A DNA stretch of 60,000 nucleotides from Polytrichum commune (lineage: Eukaryota > Streptophyta > Polytrichopsida > Polytrichales > Polytrichaceae). The notes beneath the pieces were generated by a model. The model was given only the letters and a program-made list of their open reading frames with translations, ran no database searches and was not told where the DNA came from. The DNA lies in NCBI GenBank assembly GCA_950295325.1, contig OX485807.1:19255666-19315665 (forward strand). The letters are read 5' to 3'. This document shows positions 1 through 11,800 of this stretch, piece by piece. The translations under genes and the position numbers were made by a program. Numbering within the stretch: the first letter of the stretch is position 1; every line of letters starts with the position of its first letter.

Positions 1-290
1 AAATGCACTGACATGGTCCAACGGGTTTTGCGTTGAGAGAGGCAAGAGAGGTGGTCTGGTAGGAAAAGGCAAGGGCCCATGTCAGAGAAATACCATTTCA
101 ATAAATTTTTAATGAATCTACCTTTTAAGCACCTTAATTATACCATAGCCCATGAGACATACCAGCACTACCTTGCCCTACCCCTTAAACCGGCTCACAC
201 GTGTTTCACCAAACAACGCGGGACATCTAGAACTCAAGAATTCAAGTGCAGATTTGTTTTTTTGGTCTACCAAATGTAATGTTTGGAATT
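1..290. other. Unassigned intergenic sequence
   Basis: No gene, repeat or signal could be supported here. Short open frames are present but have no recognisable protein features. Confidence 0.5.
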
Positions 291-359
291 TTGGGGCTTG
301 TAATATACCGTTGGAAAGGTCTTCAAAATACCTTTCCAACGGTATATTACACACCCCAA
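291..359. repeat. Strong hairpin (inverted repeat)
   Basis: The arms 300-320 and 330-350 are perfectly complementary over 21 bp (core ACCGTTGGAAAGGT) around a 9-nt loop. Beyond a 2-bp mismatch the pairing resumes as TTGGGG against CCCCAA, giving a stem of about 30 bp. The shape fits a small foldback element or a hairpin RNA precursor; nothing shows that it is transcribed. Confidence 0.8.
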
Positions 360-429
360 TATTATTACAAAATGAAGTTGAAAAAGAAAAAAGAAAAATC
401 TGTAGTGGTTTAGTGATTGTAGATCAGGG

Positions 430-556
430 TAGTCAAAAGAAGTGCAATGGGAAATCTTCTAACATTAATTATCAAAGAATTGAAAATTAGTGTTGAGCAA
501 GGTAGGGTGGTAACAACATTAAATATAATCAAACACTAAATATCCTATTTAGTGTA
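430..556 (-). mobile_element. Truncated MITE end, CTACACTAAATA family
   Basis: The segment ends in TATTTAGTGTAG, the reverse complement of the family terminus. It matches, in reverse, the left part of the fuller copy at 21030-21344, including the stretch reading ACCACCCTACC on the opposite strand. The other terminus is missing, so this is a fragment. Confidence 0.65.
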
Positions 557-639
557 GTGACAACACAAGGTACATGTCACATGTAAATTACATTGAGCAT
601 GTACAAATTAAATTGCTCATTTTATTTTATTTAAAAAAA

Positions 640-973
640 TTGTTGTGAGAAGATTTGCAAGCCACATCTTCGACACATTTAACAAGAAGTGAAGACAAGT
701 GAAGCCCAAGAGAAGACAAGGAATGATCAAACTTTTTTTTTCTTTCAAAATTGCCCTTTTTGGGCATGTATTAAAAAAATCAGCACCTTCACTTTTTGGT
801 GTGTGGTCATTCCTCTTGGTCCACATTCGGTTTACACCTAGTGAGGGGCCCATGAACCATGAAAAATAATATTTTAGTAAATCGGACCATGGAAGTCGTC
901 CCATGAAGTCATCCCACGCAAAATAGGCCTCTTACGTGGGACGACTTCATGGTCCATAGTGTAAACCGCCCCT
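640..973 (+). mobile_element. Truncated MITE, GTTTACACC(ATGG) family
   Basis: The segment parallels the 3' two-thirds of the full copy at 49977-50470, sharing for example GTCATTCCTCTTGGTCCACA. It ends in the same terminus (TTCATGGTCCATAGTGTAAA). The left terminus is absent. A secondary foldback, CATCCCACG against CGTGGGACG (about 920-941), lies inside the right end and is unique to this copy. Confidence 0.7.
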
Positions 974-1996
974 AAGTTGGCATCCGACTCCAAGCTTGGT
1001 CTGGGGCAAAACAACCCGTATACTGGTTTTTTGGAGGCAAGGGTTTAGCCATCCAACAAGGAACGAGTGTATGGGTTGGTTCACCCAAATCCCAAGCTTG
1101 TTTGTTTGTATTGTGTTGTTTGTAACATGGCTTCACGGTGAAGGTGAAAACCAATGTTGGACCGGTATACAGGTGAATCCTTGGTATCAATCCTCAACAA
1201 TACTAATTATATCAAGAACTAACCCCTGGGGGATCAAAGTTGTATTATTAGACTTCAAGGAAGCAACCTTGGCTGTTCTTCTCTTTGATGCAATGCCTCT
1301 TTGATAAGAGTTTGCCTAAGGCTCTTAGGAAACATAGTATGTTTTGGTGTCTTCTACATGGTGCCATTTCGTGGTTGATTTAGAAAGCGGGGAGTGATTT
1401 GGTGTTTAATTGGGTGCAATGCCCCTCCCTTAGAAGGTTTTTTAGGATGTTGAGGGTACCTTGATTGACTATGATAGTCTTGAGTAGAAACTAGGTAAGA
1501 GAGACTATGCAAAAGCTTATGATGTGGCTAAGCATGATGTTCTTGATATTTTGACAAGATTTGGTATACTGAAGGTTTGATTACTTTTTAGGAGTGATAT
1601 GACTCTATCATTTGGATGGACGGTGGTCGGAGCCTATAACATATATTCAATAGTTTGAGATTTTTGGAGCATTTTGAGACATTTACATATATAAGAACAT
1701 AAGATAAATCCAAAAATATTGGGGGATTGGAGTGTGAAACTCAAACATGCGCACATTTAGGATTGGCGATACAACCACAAATGAAGGGAGATAAAAATTA
1801 AGAACCCAAATTAATTGTAGGAGACAATATTGGAGGAGAAAGGATATATTCATAAAAAATGGAAATTGAAAATACAAGGTCTTGTCAAAGAAATTGAGTA
1901 GCAAACAAGCGCCACATAATCGTCATTAGGTAGTGCGACCTAAAAAGTAAGCCTACCTATCTACAATGTCTATGCTAATTTTGGCCTTCCTGGGAT
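974..1996. other. Unassigned intergenic sequence
   Basis: No supported gene or repeat was found. An open frame of 102 codons at 996-1304 has no recognisable motif and was not called. Confidence 0.4.
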
Positions 1997-2600
1997 GCAA
2001 GCACGGTCAAGCACACAATTCCATTACCATGCATAGGTTTAAGCGAAGTGATTCAAAACTATATACTAACTTTGAATTTTGCAAAGGGATAAACATAAAC
2101 ATATGAAAAAAAACACTGATCTACAAAACCAAGCAATTTATATTGAAAAAAATAATAATTCAAGAAAATTCTACATAATCTAAAAGATAGTGCGAGTAGT
2201 GTGCAAGTAGTTATATTGAACATGTAATTGTCTAAAATTTGATTAAAATAAAATAAAATAAAATAGATGTTTTTCTATAAAAAATAATTAAGTAATGGTG
2301 CCCTCAAGTTTCTAATGAATCCAAGGAACATTAAAAAAATCCAACTCCAAAATATTTAAGGTTATGAAATCTACATTTAAAACCATATTTAGCCATTATC
2401 TTTTGAGTAGTATTTTTAATGATAATTTTTGAAGATCACATCTTGATATTCAATATTTGAGTACCTAACACAACAATAGAGGGTGCTCTGAAAAAATAAA
2501 TTAAACCACACTTTGCTACTACTTTTAGGCATTTGACCCAAAAAATTATGATTTTAGTATAATGGAGCAATTTTTCTGTATACTTGACCGTGATTGCTTC
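1997..2600. mobile_element. MITE-like element, GCAAGCACGGTCAA family, copy 1
   Basis: The left end GCAAGCACGGTCAA is mirrored by the right end TTGACCGTGATTGC. The interior is AT-rich and non-coding, and matches the copy at 53008-53620 throughout, for example around GTGATTCAAAACTATA. About 600 bp long. Superfamily not assigned. Confidence 0.7.
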
Positions 2601-3436
2601 CTTGGCTTCCTTTGGCCACCATGTCCGTTTCTTTCGTTGCCGCTTCTTTTGCTCACATTACCTCCACATTCCTGAAAATCTCTCCTCCGCAATTGTAGCC
2701 AAGGTCAGGACGAAGGCCCACCCTGATACATTTAGGAGGCCAACAAGAATCCAAATTATAGGAGGACAAATTCGAATGGGATGTCATTTGGGAAGAAGAT
2801 TGCCTCGCACTTCTACGCAATGCATGGAAACGCTCTAATTAGATGGATAAGGTGCCTCTGGAACATGTTGGTATTTAATTGGACATAACCTACAAATGGA
2901 TGGGACAAGGGAGAGAAGGGGGGGGGGGTAATCTAAGGTGGAAGACCTAGATTAGAAAGGAAAATGCAACTTGGTGGATGCTATAGCATACCTTGGGATG
3001 TGGGATAATCAGGGCGGAGTCAACATGGATGAGCAACGGGGACGGTTGCATGCGGTGTTGGTCAAACGTCCATATGAAGCCACCGGTGAGGTGCCATGTC
3101 GGTGCCGGACCAGAGGGGGGAATCTTGACCACAATCACGCGAACAAGTAACCCTTGTGAGTGGGGACCGGGATGGTGTGGGCCAAAGCATTTGCTTGGGT
3201 GGGGGTCTGTCCACGACGCCAACGTGCAGGGGCCCCTTGGAGTAGTCGATCGTGGACGTCGTGTCTTAGAAGAGGTTTTACAAGTTGGAGTCTCTGATGG
3301 CTTGGACGGAGTCCTCAAAGAACTAGTGGACAATATGGGAACCATAACACAGGGAGGAGGGGGAAAGGGGGGGGGGGGGGATGTGTGAAAACCAAAATAT
3401 ATTCATAGCGCAGTAACACATGGCCAAAAAATGATC
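2601..3436. other. GC-richer unassigned region with G tracts
   Basis: This stretch is richer in G and C than its surroundings and contains G runs at about 2918-2928 and 3367-3380. Open frames on both strands (for example 2993-3388) show no recognisable domain, and one ends in the G run. It may belong to the same decayed element as the next feature. Confidence 0.35.
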
Positions 3437-5306
3437 TCAAATACATTTCTTGTATTTTTCATGAGCGTAAAACTCTCTGTACATGTAGTCCTTTGGTTCC
3501 ATGTATCTCTTCCCTATTGGGTTACTCCATAGAAATTGGGGGACAGGGAGCTTGCTCCCAATGAGCGCTTGAAAGTATCTGACGAGGTCCATCAAAAATC
3601 GGTCTTGCACCTTCTCATGTGGGGGCAAACTATGTAGTTGGAGGTGGGTTCAAGATGTTCTTGGAAAGGTTGTTGTCCACCATAAAGGTATTGTCATGGG
3701 TGGGCTGCAAATCATAGGGACACCCCATCATGGTGGGGTGTTGTTCCTAGAATATGGGTTTTAACACCTTCAAGATTTGGTTGATGGCGGGATTATTCAA
3801 CTTCTTAACCACTTTCCCATCCAGGGTCAACAATGTCATGCACGACTCTTAGCCTAGGACCATGCAAGGGGGCTCATTCCCCTTGAAGATTAACTCTACG
3901 ACCGTGTGGGTGTTCTCCAATTTCATGGAGCTCCAGACGGCCACCCACCACTTGGATTGGGCACTCTAAAGGTAGTAGCATAGTCCATGCCAAAGGTAGA
4001 TGAGCTTGCTCTTGATGTATGTCAAGAGCCCACCATAGTTCATGTTCTTAGGCATAGAGAAAGGGACCATTGGGGCCTCGGGACAATGCACACATTGGCC
4101 CAGGACCATGTTGAGGTCCAGAATCAAGAACCGCCGCTTAACCACCATGGGAAGAGTAGACAAAATTAGGGGAGTGGCCACGCTATGTTCCATGCGATGC
4201 GGAAACAAACGAGGGGGAGCAACGAAGCTATGCTCCATACCCTGTGGAGATGAGTGGGTGGGGGGATGACTTTGTTATGCTAGGTCCATTTCACACATTG
4301 TTTAAGCAAATGTTCATGAAGGAAAAACAAAACCATGCAAGGGAGGATAGAAGCCAATTGTCACACAAGGCAATTTAAGAGCAAGCGACACATAAATATA
4401 TATATACACATACACAAAATGAAGGCAAAATGAACATTTTATTATCAAGAGCTCTATGTACAATTTTGTCTAGAATCCATCTTGAATGAGCAGTTCAAAA
4501 CTTCCTAAATCAAGCACTACAAATTTAATTTTCTGTGGCAAAGGTGACATGAACATGGCCTCAAAAAGGAGAATCTCAATAGTGGGTGATTGGGAGTTGA
4601 GGGAGGCGCATAATTGATACACCTGCACACTTACCAAACATGACCAAGGAGATTTTGGGCGGCTGACCCAAACTGGGAGGACTCAAGGAATTGCCTCGTC
4701 TTGGTCATCTCCAACAACTGCAGAAGCCTCCACAGTTGACATCTCACCAACACACTCAAAACCGCCTTTGCCAACACTATTAATAACTTGCTCTGCACAT
4801 GCTGAAGATCAAGCCCTTGTCCCAAACTAGTTTGTGCATGCCCATCATGCATTGGCTCATCAATTGGGTTGGGAATATAAGTATCACTAGGCCTTTGCGG
4901 GCCTTCAACATATCGTCATTGCACACAACCTTATGTTCCTCTTGTTCCTCCTTTGCAAAGGGGTTGGCTTCCTAGACCGTAGTAGGAAGGGGTTAGTTTC
5001 AGTCGACCACCCAAAATTGCTCTGCAAAGAATGGGGTGTCATCCCTGATGGAGAGGGTGTTGCTGAAGAGGGGTAGGGTGTCCACATGGACATGGAGAGT
5101 GTCGCGTGCATGGGGATGGAGGTTGGGGCTAGAGGGATTTGATCATCATCGTAGTGGCGAGGTGATGGGGACATTAGGTGAAAAAGGAAGGCGGGGGGAG
5201 AAGTGTTTGGCCCCCCAAGTGGCCACATCTGCAAGTGCGGGGGAAAAAGAATTTGGATGGGCCATAGTGGTGAGAGAAATGTTGCAAGGAGGTTGGTGAA
5301 ACACAA
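3437..5306 (-). pseudogene. Decayed protein-coding remnant of unknown family
   Basis: Read on the minus strand, this stretch gives protein-like segments broken by stops and frameshifts: 5306-4905, 4852-4631, 4238-3966 (and its continuation towards 3640), and 3628-3437. Segments such as KVQDRFLMDLVRYFQALI and the stretch around VELIFKGNEPPCMV look like genuine protein rather than random translation, and the base composition is richer in G and C than the flanks. I do not recognise the family. An old transposon or captured gene is most likely; no terminal repeats could be paired. Confidence is low to moderate because the evidence is translation quality alone. Confidence 0.35.
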
Positions 5307-5539
5307 AGAGTTGTATGGGAATTACTGTGTTGCGAAACTTGGTGGCAAGTGCGGGAATGAGGTCGAGGGAGCAATCAAAAGTGTCATGTATGTTTTGAAA
5401 CCAAGGTTAAAACAATTAGCTTAAGTTAGCTTAAGTAAACTCATTGATGAATTCACCATGTACTCCCGGATCCCAAAGCAAATCCTTATTGTGGGTCCCA
5501 TCACTTGCACATATTAATTACCTCTATTATATGACAAAT

Positions 5540-5715
5540 TAGGCCTAAACAATGTCATATTACAAGCGTTGTAGTCGTATTGTCGGGGTAAATTAACACT
5601 ACAAATTTTGGTCGACGGAAAATGCGTCATATAATCGAGGTGTCGTATTATTGAGTGTCATATAATTGAGGTGTCGTATTATTGAGTGTCATATTATCAC
5701 GGTTAGACTGTACAC
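5540..5715. repeat. Short repeated boxes, possible pogo-like terminus
   Basis: GAGTGTCATA and GAGGTGTCGTATTATT boxes alternate twice between 5635 and 5695. On the minus strand the block starts TA-CAGTCTAACCGTG, which resembles the CAG-starting, TA-flanked ends of pogo-type elements. The partner terminus was not found. Confidence 0.4.
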
Positions 5716-5937
5716 CTAAAACCGACATAATAAGCAAGAGCACACTTTATTAAATAACAATTGTCACCTTTATTTCTATATTTTCTTCTTTGCAAGATCA
5801 AGAAGATTCCAACACATTATAAAAAAAACACCATTTGAAAACAAACAATGTTATATAAAAGTTATTAGAATTAGAAATTTTGTTTGTAAGTGACCTAAAA
5901 CCAACACCGATACAAGATCTAGATGGTGTACATCTTC

Positions 5938-5947
5938 ATATTCAATA
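5938..5947. repeat. Target site duplication of the MULE (left copy)
   Basis: ATATTCAATA lies immediately outside the left end of the element and recurs at 12340-12349 outside the right end. Mutator-type insertions usually duplicate 9-11 bp. Confidence 0.9.
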
Positions 5948-6000
5948 GGGGAGTGCTATCATGTGAGCGGTGAGCGATGAGCAGTAACTTGTGAACGGTG
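5948..6000 (+). repeat. Left terminal inverted repeat of the MULE
   Basis: Contains several copies of GTGAGCG/GTGAACG/ATGAGCA-like words. It pairs with 12262-12339 read in reverse, with indels. Confidence 0.85.
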
Positions 6001-6514
6001 AGTGAGGAAAGATTTTTGGAAATACACGCACTAGTACCCAATATCCGTGGTATTTTGGCATAAATAATAATATATTTTTTCTAAAATAAAATTAATGGAG
6101 AGTTAAAAAAATGTAATTATCCTCATGAATGCCTAACTCTATTTTTAAATTCAACAACTGCAAGCTTGGTTTGAGGGTTTGAAAAAGAATTTTAATACTG
6201 TTGTTGGATTCAACATCCAATTGTAATATCAATGCAAGCACCTTCCAAGTATTGCTTTGAACTGTATTTCTAAAATTCATGTAAGTTTGAGAAATGAATT
6301 GATGGAGGTAATTAAGTTTTAGGATATAGGGTTCAGGAATAAGAGGAAATTGCTCACACAATTCAATGTTCACTAATGTTGGTAATTTAAAATGATGAAT
6401 CCAAACATTGTCACACATCCAACCAAATAATATCCAATCCAATCATATCCAATCCAATCAAATACATAGTGGATGGTATTGACAACTACCTAAATGTCCC
6501 TAAACTAATTTAGC

Positions 6515-8280
6515 TTAATCATTTAGATCATCGCATTGAATCGCCTCATCATCTACGTACGGGCTACGGACAATTCGTGCAGACATACGGCGAGGTGTTG
6601 GCGTCACTGATCTTGCCATGATTTGAGCAACATTTTCAGTATATATTGGCAAACCCATATTTGGAGATGAAGTCATGTTGTTCTTTTTTCTGCGAAATAA
6701 AATCATAAGTGTTAGACTTCTAGTGCACACATACCAGACATTGGAGGCCAAATTAGCAAACAATATGGAGAAATTAAAAACTTTCGTTCTCAATCGATTT
6801 TTTCTCGCAACCTTCTTAACAAGCTCTTCATCGGAATCGATGGAGGCATTATGTGGCATAAATCCACCTACACTAGTAGTTGGTAGTGGATCACTTAATG
6901 GGGATAGAATAACATCAAACAATGCAAAATCTTCCTCGTATGCAACTAGATGGCGGCCACTATTTCTGCAAGCATGAATAGATGTACCTGCCAATGAAAT
7001 GTTGCAATTTCAGTTAATTTGCAAAAACCATTGACAACACTATAGTGACTTCATTAAAACACATTGAGAGATGATATAATATGTCCTTGAGTAAGAGATA
7101 AACCGACCTGTAGATGCGTAAGCATCGAGGACAACCGATGCGGGGGGTGTTAAAGCCTCTATTAAGATTTGCATAGATTCCGAGTCCTTCTCCCTACCAC
7201 CTCTCCATGGCACTTTTCCGTTCATGAGTTGAGTGCTCGCCGATGTGAGATTGAAGAACACATCCAAGGCCTCCACATCCACCTCAGTATTTGCGTTTTT
7301 TTTTTAAAAACAAACTCCGACTTGGGAGTAGAAATCAACATGATGCGGAAATGACGAGTCTATAAACCACAAGAAAATCTTTAGCGGGGGATTCGATTGC
7401 AAAATTGAGGAGAGCATTGCAAGACAATGAAAAAGTAGAAATCAAAGTAATAAATAATAGACTTTAATGTATACCATCAACGACGTGCCAAGTGGATAAC
7501 ACAAAGGCAACTCGTTGAAGCCCCACCAATCTTTTTGCAATACAAAATCATAGGAGGCTGCGAATGTCCTTACATCGTCTCTGATATCTTTCTTATCAGG
7601 GACAAACAAAAGCAAGGGGCCATCATCGGTGAGATATGCACATGCAAATTCAAATAGAGCCTCAATGTTCTTTCTCTTGTGGTCGTTCCAACCTGGGATT
7701 ACATGTGGAGGAGATAAAAACGTATATTACAGGTAAACCTTCTGGCAAATCTGCAATAATAAGATTAAAACCTCCAAAATTACAATTCTCTGAAGAAACC
7801 CTCCTCTTGCGTCCGGAACCCACCTATCAAAAGAACCAAAAAATAATAATTACACTCAAGTCCAAAATATGTTGCAAAATCAACACCATATTTTATAAAA
7901 TAAAAAAAAAAGATGAAGCACCATTGACAATGGTTTTTGACACATGTTGAGATCGTTGTGATCTCGAAATAGGAAAAACTTAGGTCCATTATTACCTTGA
8001 GTGCTAGGTGTAGATGTTGAAGGACTAGGATTGCGTGCCATAATACCAATTTGAGATGAAGGTGTTGGATTACCCTCATCCACCTTTAAGCCACATTTAC
8101 GTTTAGTTTTTCCCTCCGGTTTGACTACTTTCACCACACATACATCCTCATTATTTACCATGTCAATATCATCAGGAGGCAAGTCTATTGGACATGACTG
8201 TTACCTAAGCTCCTCCTCCTCACTTGAACAAAATGTAAAAGGACACTTAATAAACCATGGACAAGACTGCAAAGTGGCAT
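6515..8280 (-). pseudogene. Permuted (beta-class) DNA methyltransferase-like gene in the MULE
   Basis: Inferred exons on the minus strand: about 8280-7922, 7823-7739, 7692-7475, about 7419-7108, 6987-6782 and 6689-6515. The order is an acidic, Ser/Pro-rich leader, then motif IV-like NLIIADLPEG, a beta-strand LLLFVPDK, a region with KDWWGFNELPL, then the SAM-binding motif I VLDAYASTG-TS followed by GRHLVAYEED. Motif IV before motif I is the order of class-beta N6-adenine/N4-cytosine methyltransferases, where motif IV is usually DPPY; here it is DLPE. Damage: a stop near 8205, a frameshift at the A/T run near 7299-7316, and a lost splice acceptor near 7420. The 46-nt gap at 7738-7693 is either a very short intron or a frameshift. 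The target would be DNA or RNA; activity is not shown. Confidence 0.65.
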
Positions 8281-8305
8281 AATCCCACTTTAATGGTTTT
8301 TTCTT

Positions 8306-8524
8306 ACTTCTTCATTTTTTGTTTTTGTGGACATTAATGCCTCATTTTCAGTATCTTATGAAAGCAAGGACTAGGTGAAGGTCATGAAATCCGTGCCCCC
8401 AACCTTTTAGAAATCCTTGAAGCTTCAATTTCAACCTTGAAGCTTCTTCATTGAAATTCTTTGATGCACTAAAACCCATCCAGCAAACCACACAACAACT
8501 TCCAAGCATACATAACAAGGCAAG
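8306..8524. repeat. Direct repeat between the two MULE genes, copy 1
   Basis: About 218 bp, nearly identical to 8664-8883 (shared words include GGACTAGGTGAAGGTCATGA). Lies in the likely bidirectional promoter region of the element. Confidence 0.9.
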
Positions 8525-8663
8525 ATACAAGTAATGAAAATAAACAAGTGCAAGAAGAATGACAAAAACAAGACATGAAGAGGTAAGAAGAAAACCCTAA
8601 AATTCCTAAAAACCTAGTCTCAGAACCGGAACTCACTTTGTTGAAATTTTGATGTTTTTATTT

Positions 8664-8883
8664 GCTTCTTCATTTCTTGTTTTTGTGGACATTAATGTCT
8701 CATTTTCAGCACCTTATGAAAGCAAGGACTAGGTGAAGGTCATGAAATCCGTGCCCTCAACCTTTTAGAAATTCTTGAAGCTTCAATTTCAACCTTGAAG
8801 CTTCTTCATTGAAATTCTTTGATGCACTAAAAATCCATCAAGCAAACCACACAACAACTTCCAAGCATACATATAAAGGCAAC
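8664..8883. repeat. Direct repeat between the two MULE genes, copy 2
   Basis: Second copy of the 8306-8524 segment, offset by about 357 bp and in the same orientation. It ends just before the transposase reading frame opens. Confidence 0.9.
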
Positions 8884-8885
8884 CT

Positions 8886-11800
8886 CATGTTCATCCTACG
8901 TCATCCATATCTGATGTCCATGTATTAGAAGCCCTCAAAATCACCAAATGTCGTAGAAAATTCAAATCCGATCTCACAAATATTGACTTCGATAACATTG
9001 CTATAGAGAATGTGAAGTATCTGCCGTCTTCTTTCAATAGGGATGTCCTTTTCATTTTGCCACCGGTCAAGACAAGAATTCCAGATGTTTATGGCAAGGC
9101 GATGGATGGCATGGATAAGATTTACGACGGACATGCCTGGTGCAGAACCAAAACAACAAACATTCAAAATGAATTTGGTTTGACTTTTCGGAGGTCTTCA
9201 TGTGTTGGTCATCTCCAATGTCCTAACGACTTATGTGAGTATTTTTCATGAAATGGTGGAATTTGCAACTGTACTGAATAGATCGGTATTACACCCACTC
9301 ATTTCATAGTTGGTACAGACCCACCAGAGAAATCTAAGGTTCAATGCAAGGTTTGTCATGCCACTCCCATATGTCTTGATGTTTGCTATGCAAAAATTAT
9401 ATACGTGCATTCACAATCGTCAAATATATCCCGTGTTTGTATTCATTTGGGTGTTCACAACCACCCTGTGTCTAGTGGAGTGTGTCGTGAGTCATTAGAC
9501 ATGACTTACCAGTGTGTGGCAAATGAGGTGGCTAAAACTCCAACTGCAAAGAACTCGGCTATTGTTATGGCTGCCAATAAACAATTTTTGGCTGATTACA
9601 TCTTCAAATTCTCACTCCTAGGAGAAAAAAACCATCTTCATGGAGCATCATTGGAGGTGGTAATGGATAAATTCTCCACTTTGGCTTCCCCTAACTGTAG
9701 GAACTTTGTGGCGGGTTCTAAACGTTTCATTTATAGTGGAATGGGTTCCCTGGATAGCATCATGACGCTAAAAAACCACTATAGGTTCAAATATGTGCAT
9801 GATAGTCGATTTCCAGGGCAATCCAAAGATAAGGTCTTTGTGTTCAAGATGTCTTTGGATCTTGCTGGAAGCGGAGTCGATTTGGTGAAGCGCATGCAGT
9901 ATGGAGGAGACATGGAAAATTCGTGGATCATGTTTGACCATGTGAAGCGATTACGAGACTGGATTACAATGGCGTGTCATATCTACGATAGCAAACATTG
10001 CAAGGTTCTCACAATAGCATATTGTGATATGCAATCGGAGGATGCTCGGACCCAAACCATTTTTTGGGAAAATTTAAATACTGTCATGTTGAAGAATGGT
10101 GTTCCCAATGTCAATTTCAAAGGATTCATGGCGGACAGTGCCCAAGCAAATTGGATTGCTGTGAAAAAGATTTACGGGGATGGTAACCCATCTGTTCCCC
10201 TCGAGGGTCGCGAACGTACATGTTTTTTTCGTTGGTCTGCCAATTTGGATAAAATAACACAAAAACACATCCGACCGTCATTGTAACATGAACACAAACA
10301 ACTTTGTAAAGACTACAAGGATGCCAAGAGTTTGGAGGACGCCAACATCAAATACCATGTAATACGGGCTTGGTGGTTGTCATCAGGGGCAACCACCGAG
10401 GAGGGCATATATAGCTTGTCGGAATGGTTGGGGTTTTGGCATTATCGATATAGACAATGGGGAGGTCACATGCTCATTGTAAGTTTCACCTATACATAAG
10501 TGACCCTCCTCTACTATTGATAAAATTGTTGTGTCATCTCAATTTTTAAAACTAAAAATATTCCCAATATGTACTACAGGATCTGGCTTTGGATCAGTGT
10601 GCTGAGATGCCAACTTGCAACCTAGCAGAAACAGTGCATAACAAGTGGCTACAACAATCAGGGAACAAAATGACATGTTTGTACGAGGCAACCGTGGATG
10701 ACATGATCCGCGCATTCATGCAGATCGCAAATTATCGTTCTTGGCTTAAAGGGGGTTCTTCAGGGAAAGGGCTAGATCAAGCATCATTGAAGTTCAAAGC
10801 TGCAACACACACTGGTGATCCCAAGCTTCTTGCAGAGGCAATGAGATCATACCCTGGGGCAGAGGATCTTAATACAAGGAATTGTGCACTTGAGGGCTCT
10901 GAGTTGTTTGGATCAACCAAGAGAAAACTAGACTTACCACCTGGATCTGAGTATGATTCTCATCGTCCCGACAAAGTGAACTACTCCATCCCTCACCCTA
11001 ATACAAGGTCAACGAGGGCACGCATAGATGAATCCTTTAAGCGTGATGAGAATATGGTGTCTCACACCACTAATGTGTTGGAGTCAGAGTGTCCTGAATC
11101 CCAATGGTATATTTCACGATTTCTTTATCCGTCCAAGAAAGAGTGTCAGGCATTGTAGGCCAATACTGGACATCCATGTAGGGCTAAAGTTGGGAAAAAT
11201 ACACATGGCACACTTGTGCCAACGTACACAGGCATGAAAAAAGAATACCGTTCCAACAACCATGTTCCAACAAATTTTTGGTTTTGTGCAGATGACATTA
11301 ATCGATGTGTGAAGGGGAGCAAGAAGAAATGGGTGTTTGATTGGCCAAATCTCCCTAAGGTGTGGCCAGTGAAGGTTGGTACAAACCTTACACGGGAGGA
11401 GGTGTTTGCATTGGAAGATGTTGGGTTTCAACTGCAACAGAAAGAGGCACTGTCACCACGTCGTCGATTGAGAACAATGATAAACCTCCCCATCCCTCGT
11501 TCACATTTTGTGTTCCTCCAAACCCAAATGCGCATCCAAACACACGGTTTTCTAAGGCAGTTCGACGGAACATGGCAGCACCATTATCAGAGCACATGAA
11601 TAAATGGGAGAACGCATTACACATGGATGGGTATTATGTGGTTGGTGTGACTCCCATTCCATACCCTGGATACGAATGCATCATAACCATAGTTTCCAAA
11701 GAAGAGAAGACATACCTTGTCTCCATTGCAGATATTCCACAATGCACTTGCCCGGACTTTGTGAAAATGTTGTCTTTGGCAGTGGGAAAAAGGGGTCAGT

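Noticed and set aside
2993-3388. 131-codon plus-strand frame
   Set aside because: Gly/Trp-rich translation ending in a G homopolymer, with an equally long frame on the opposite strand; no domain.
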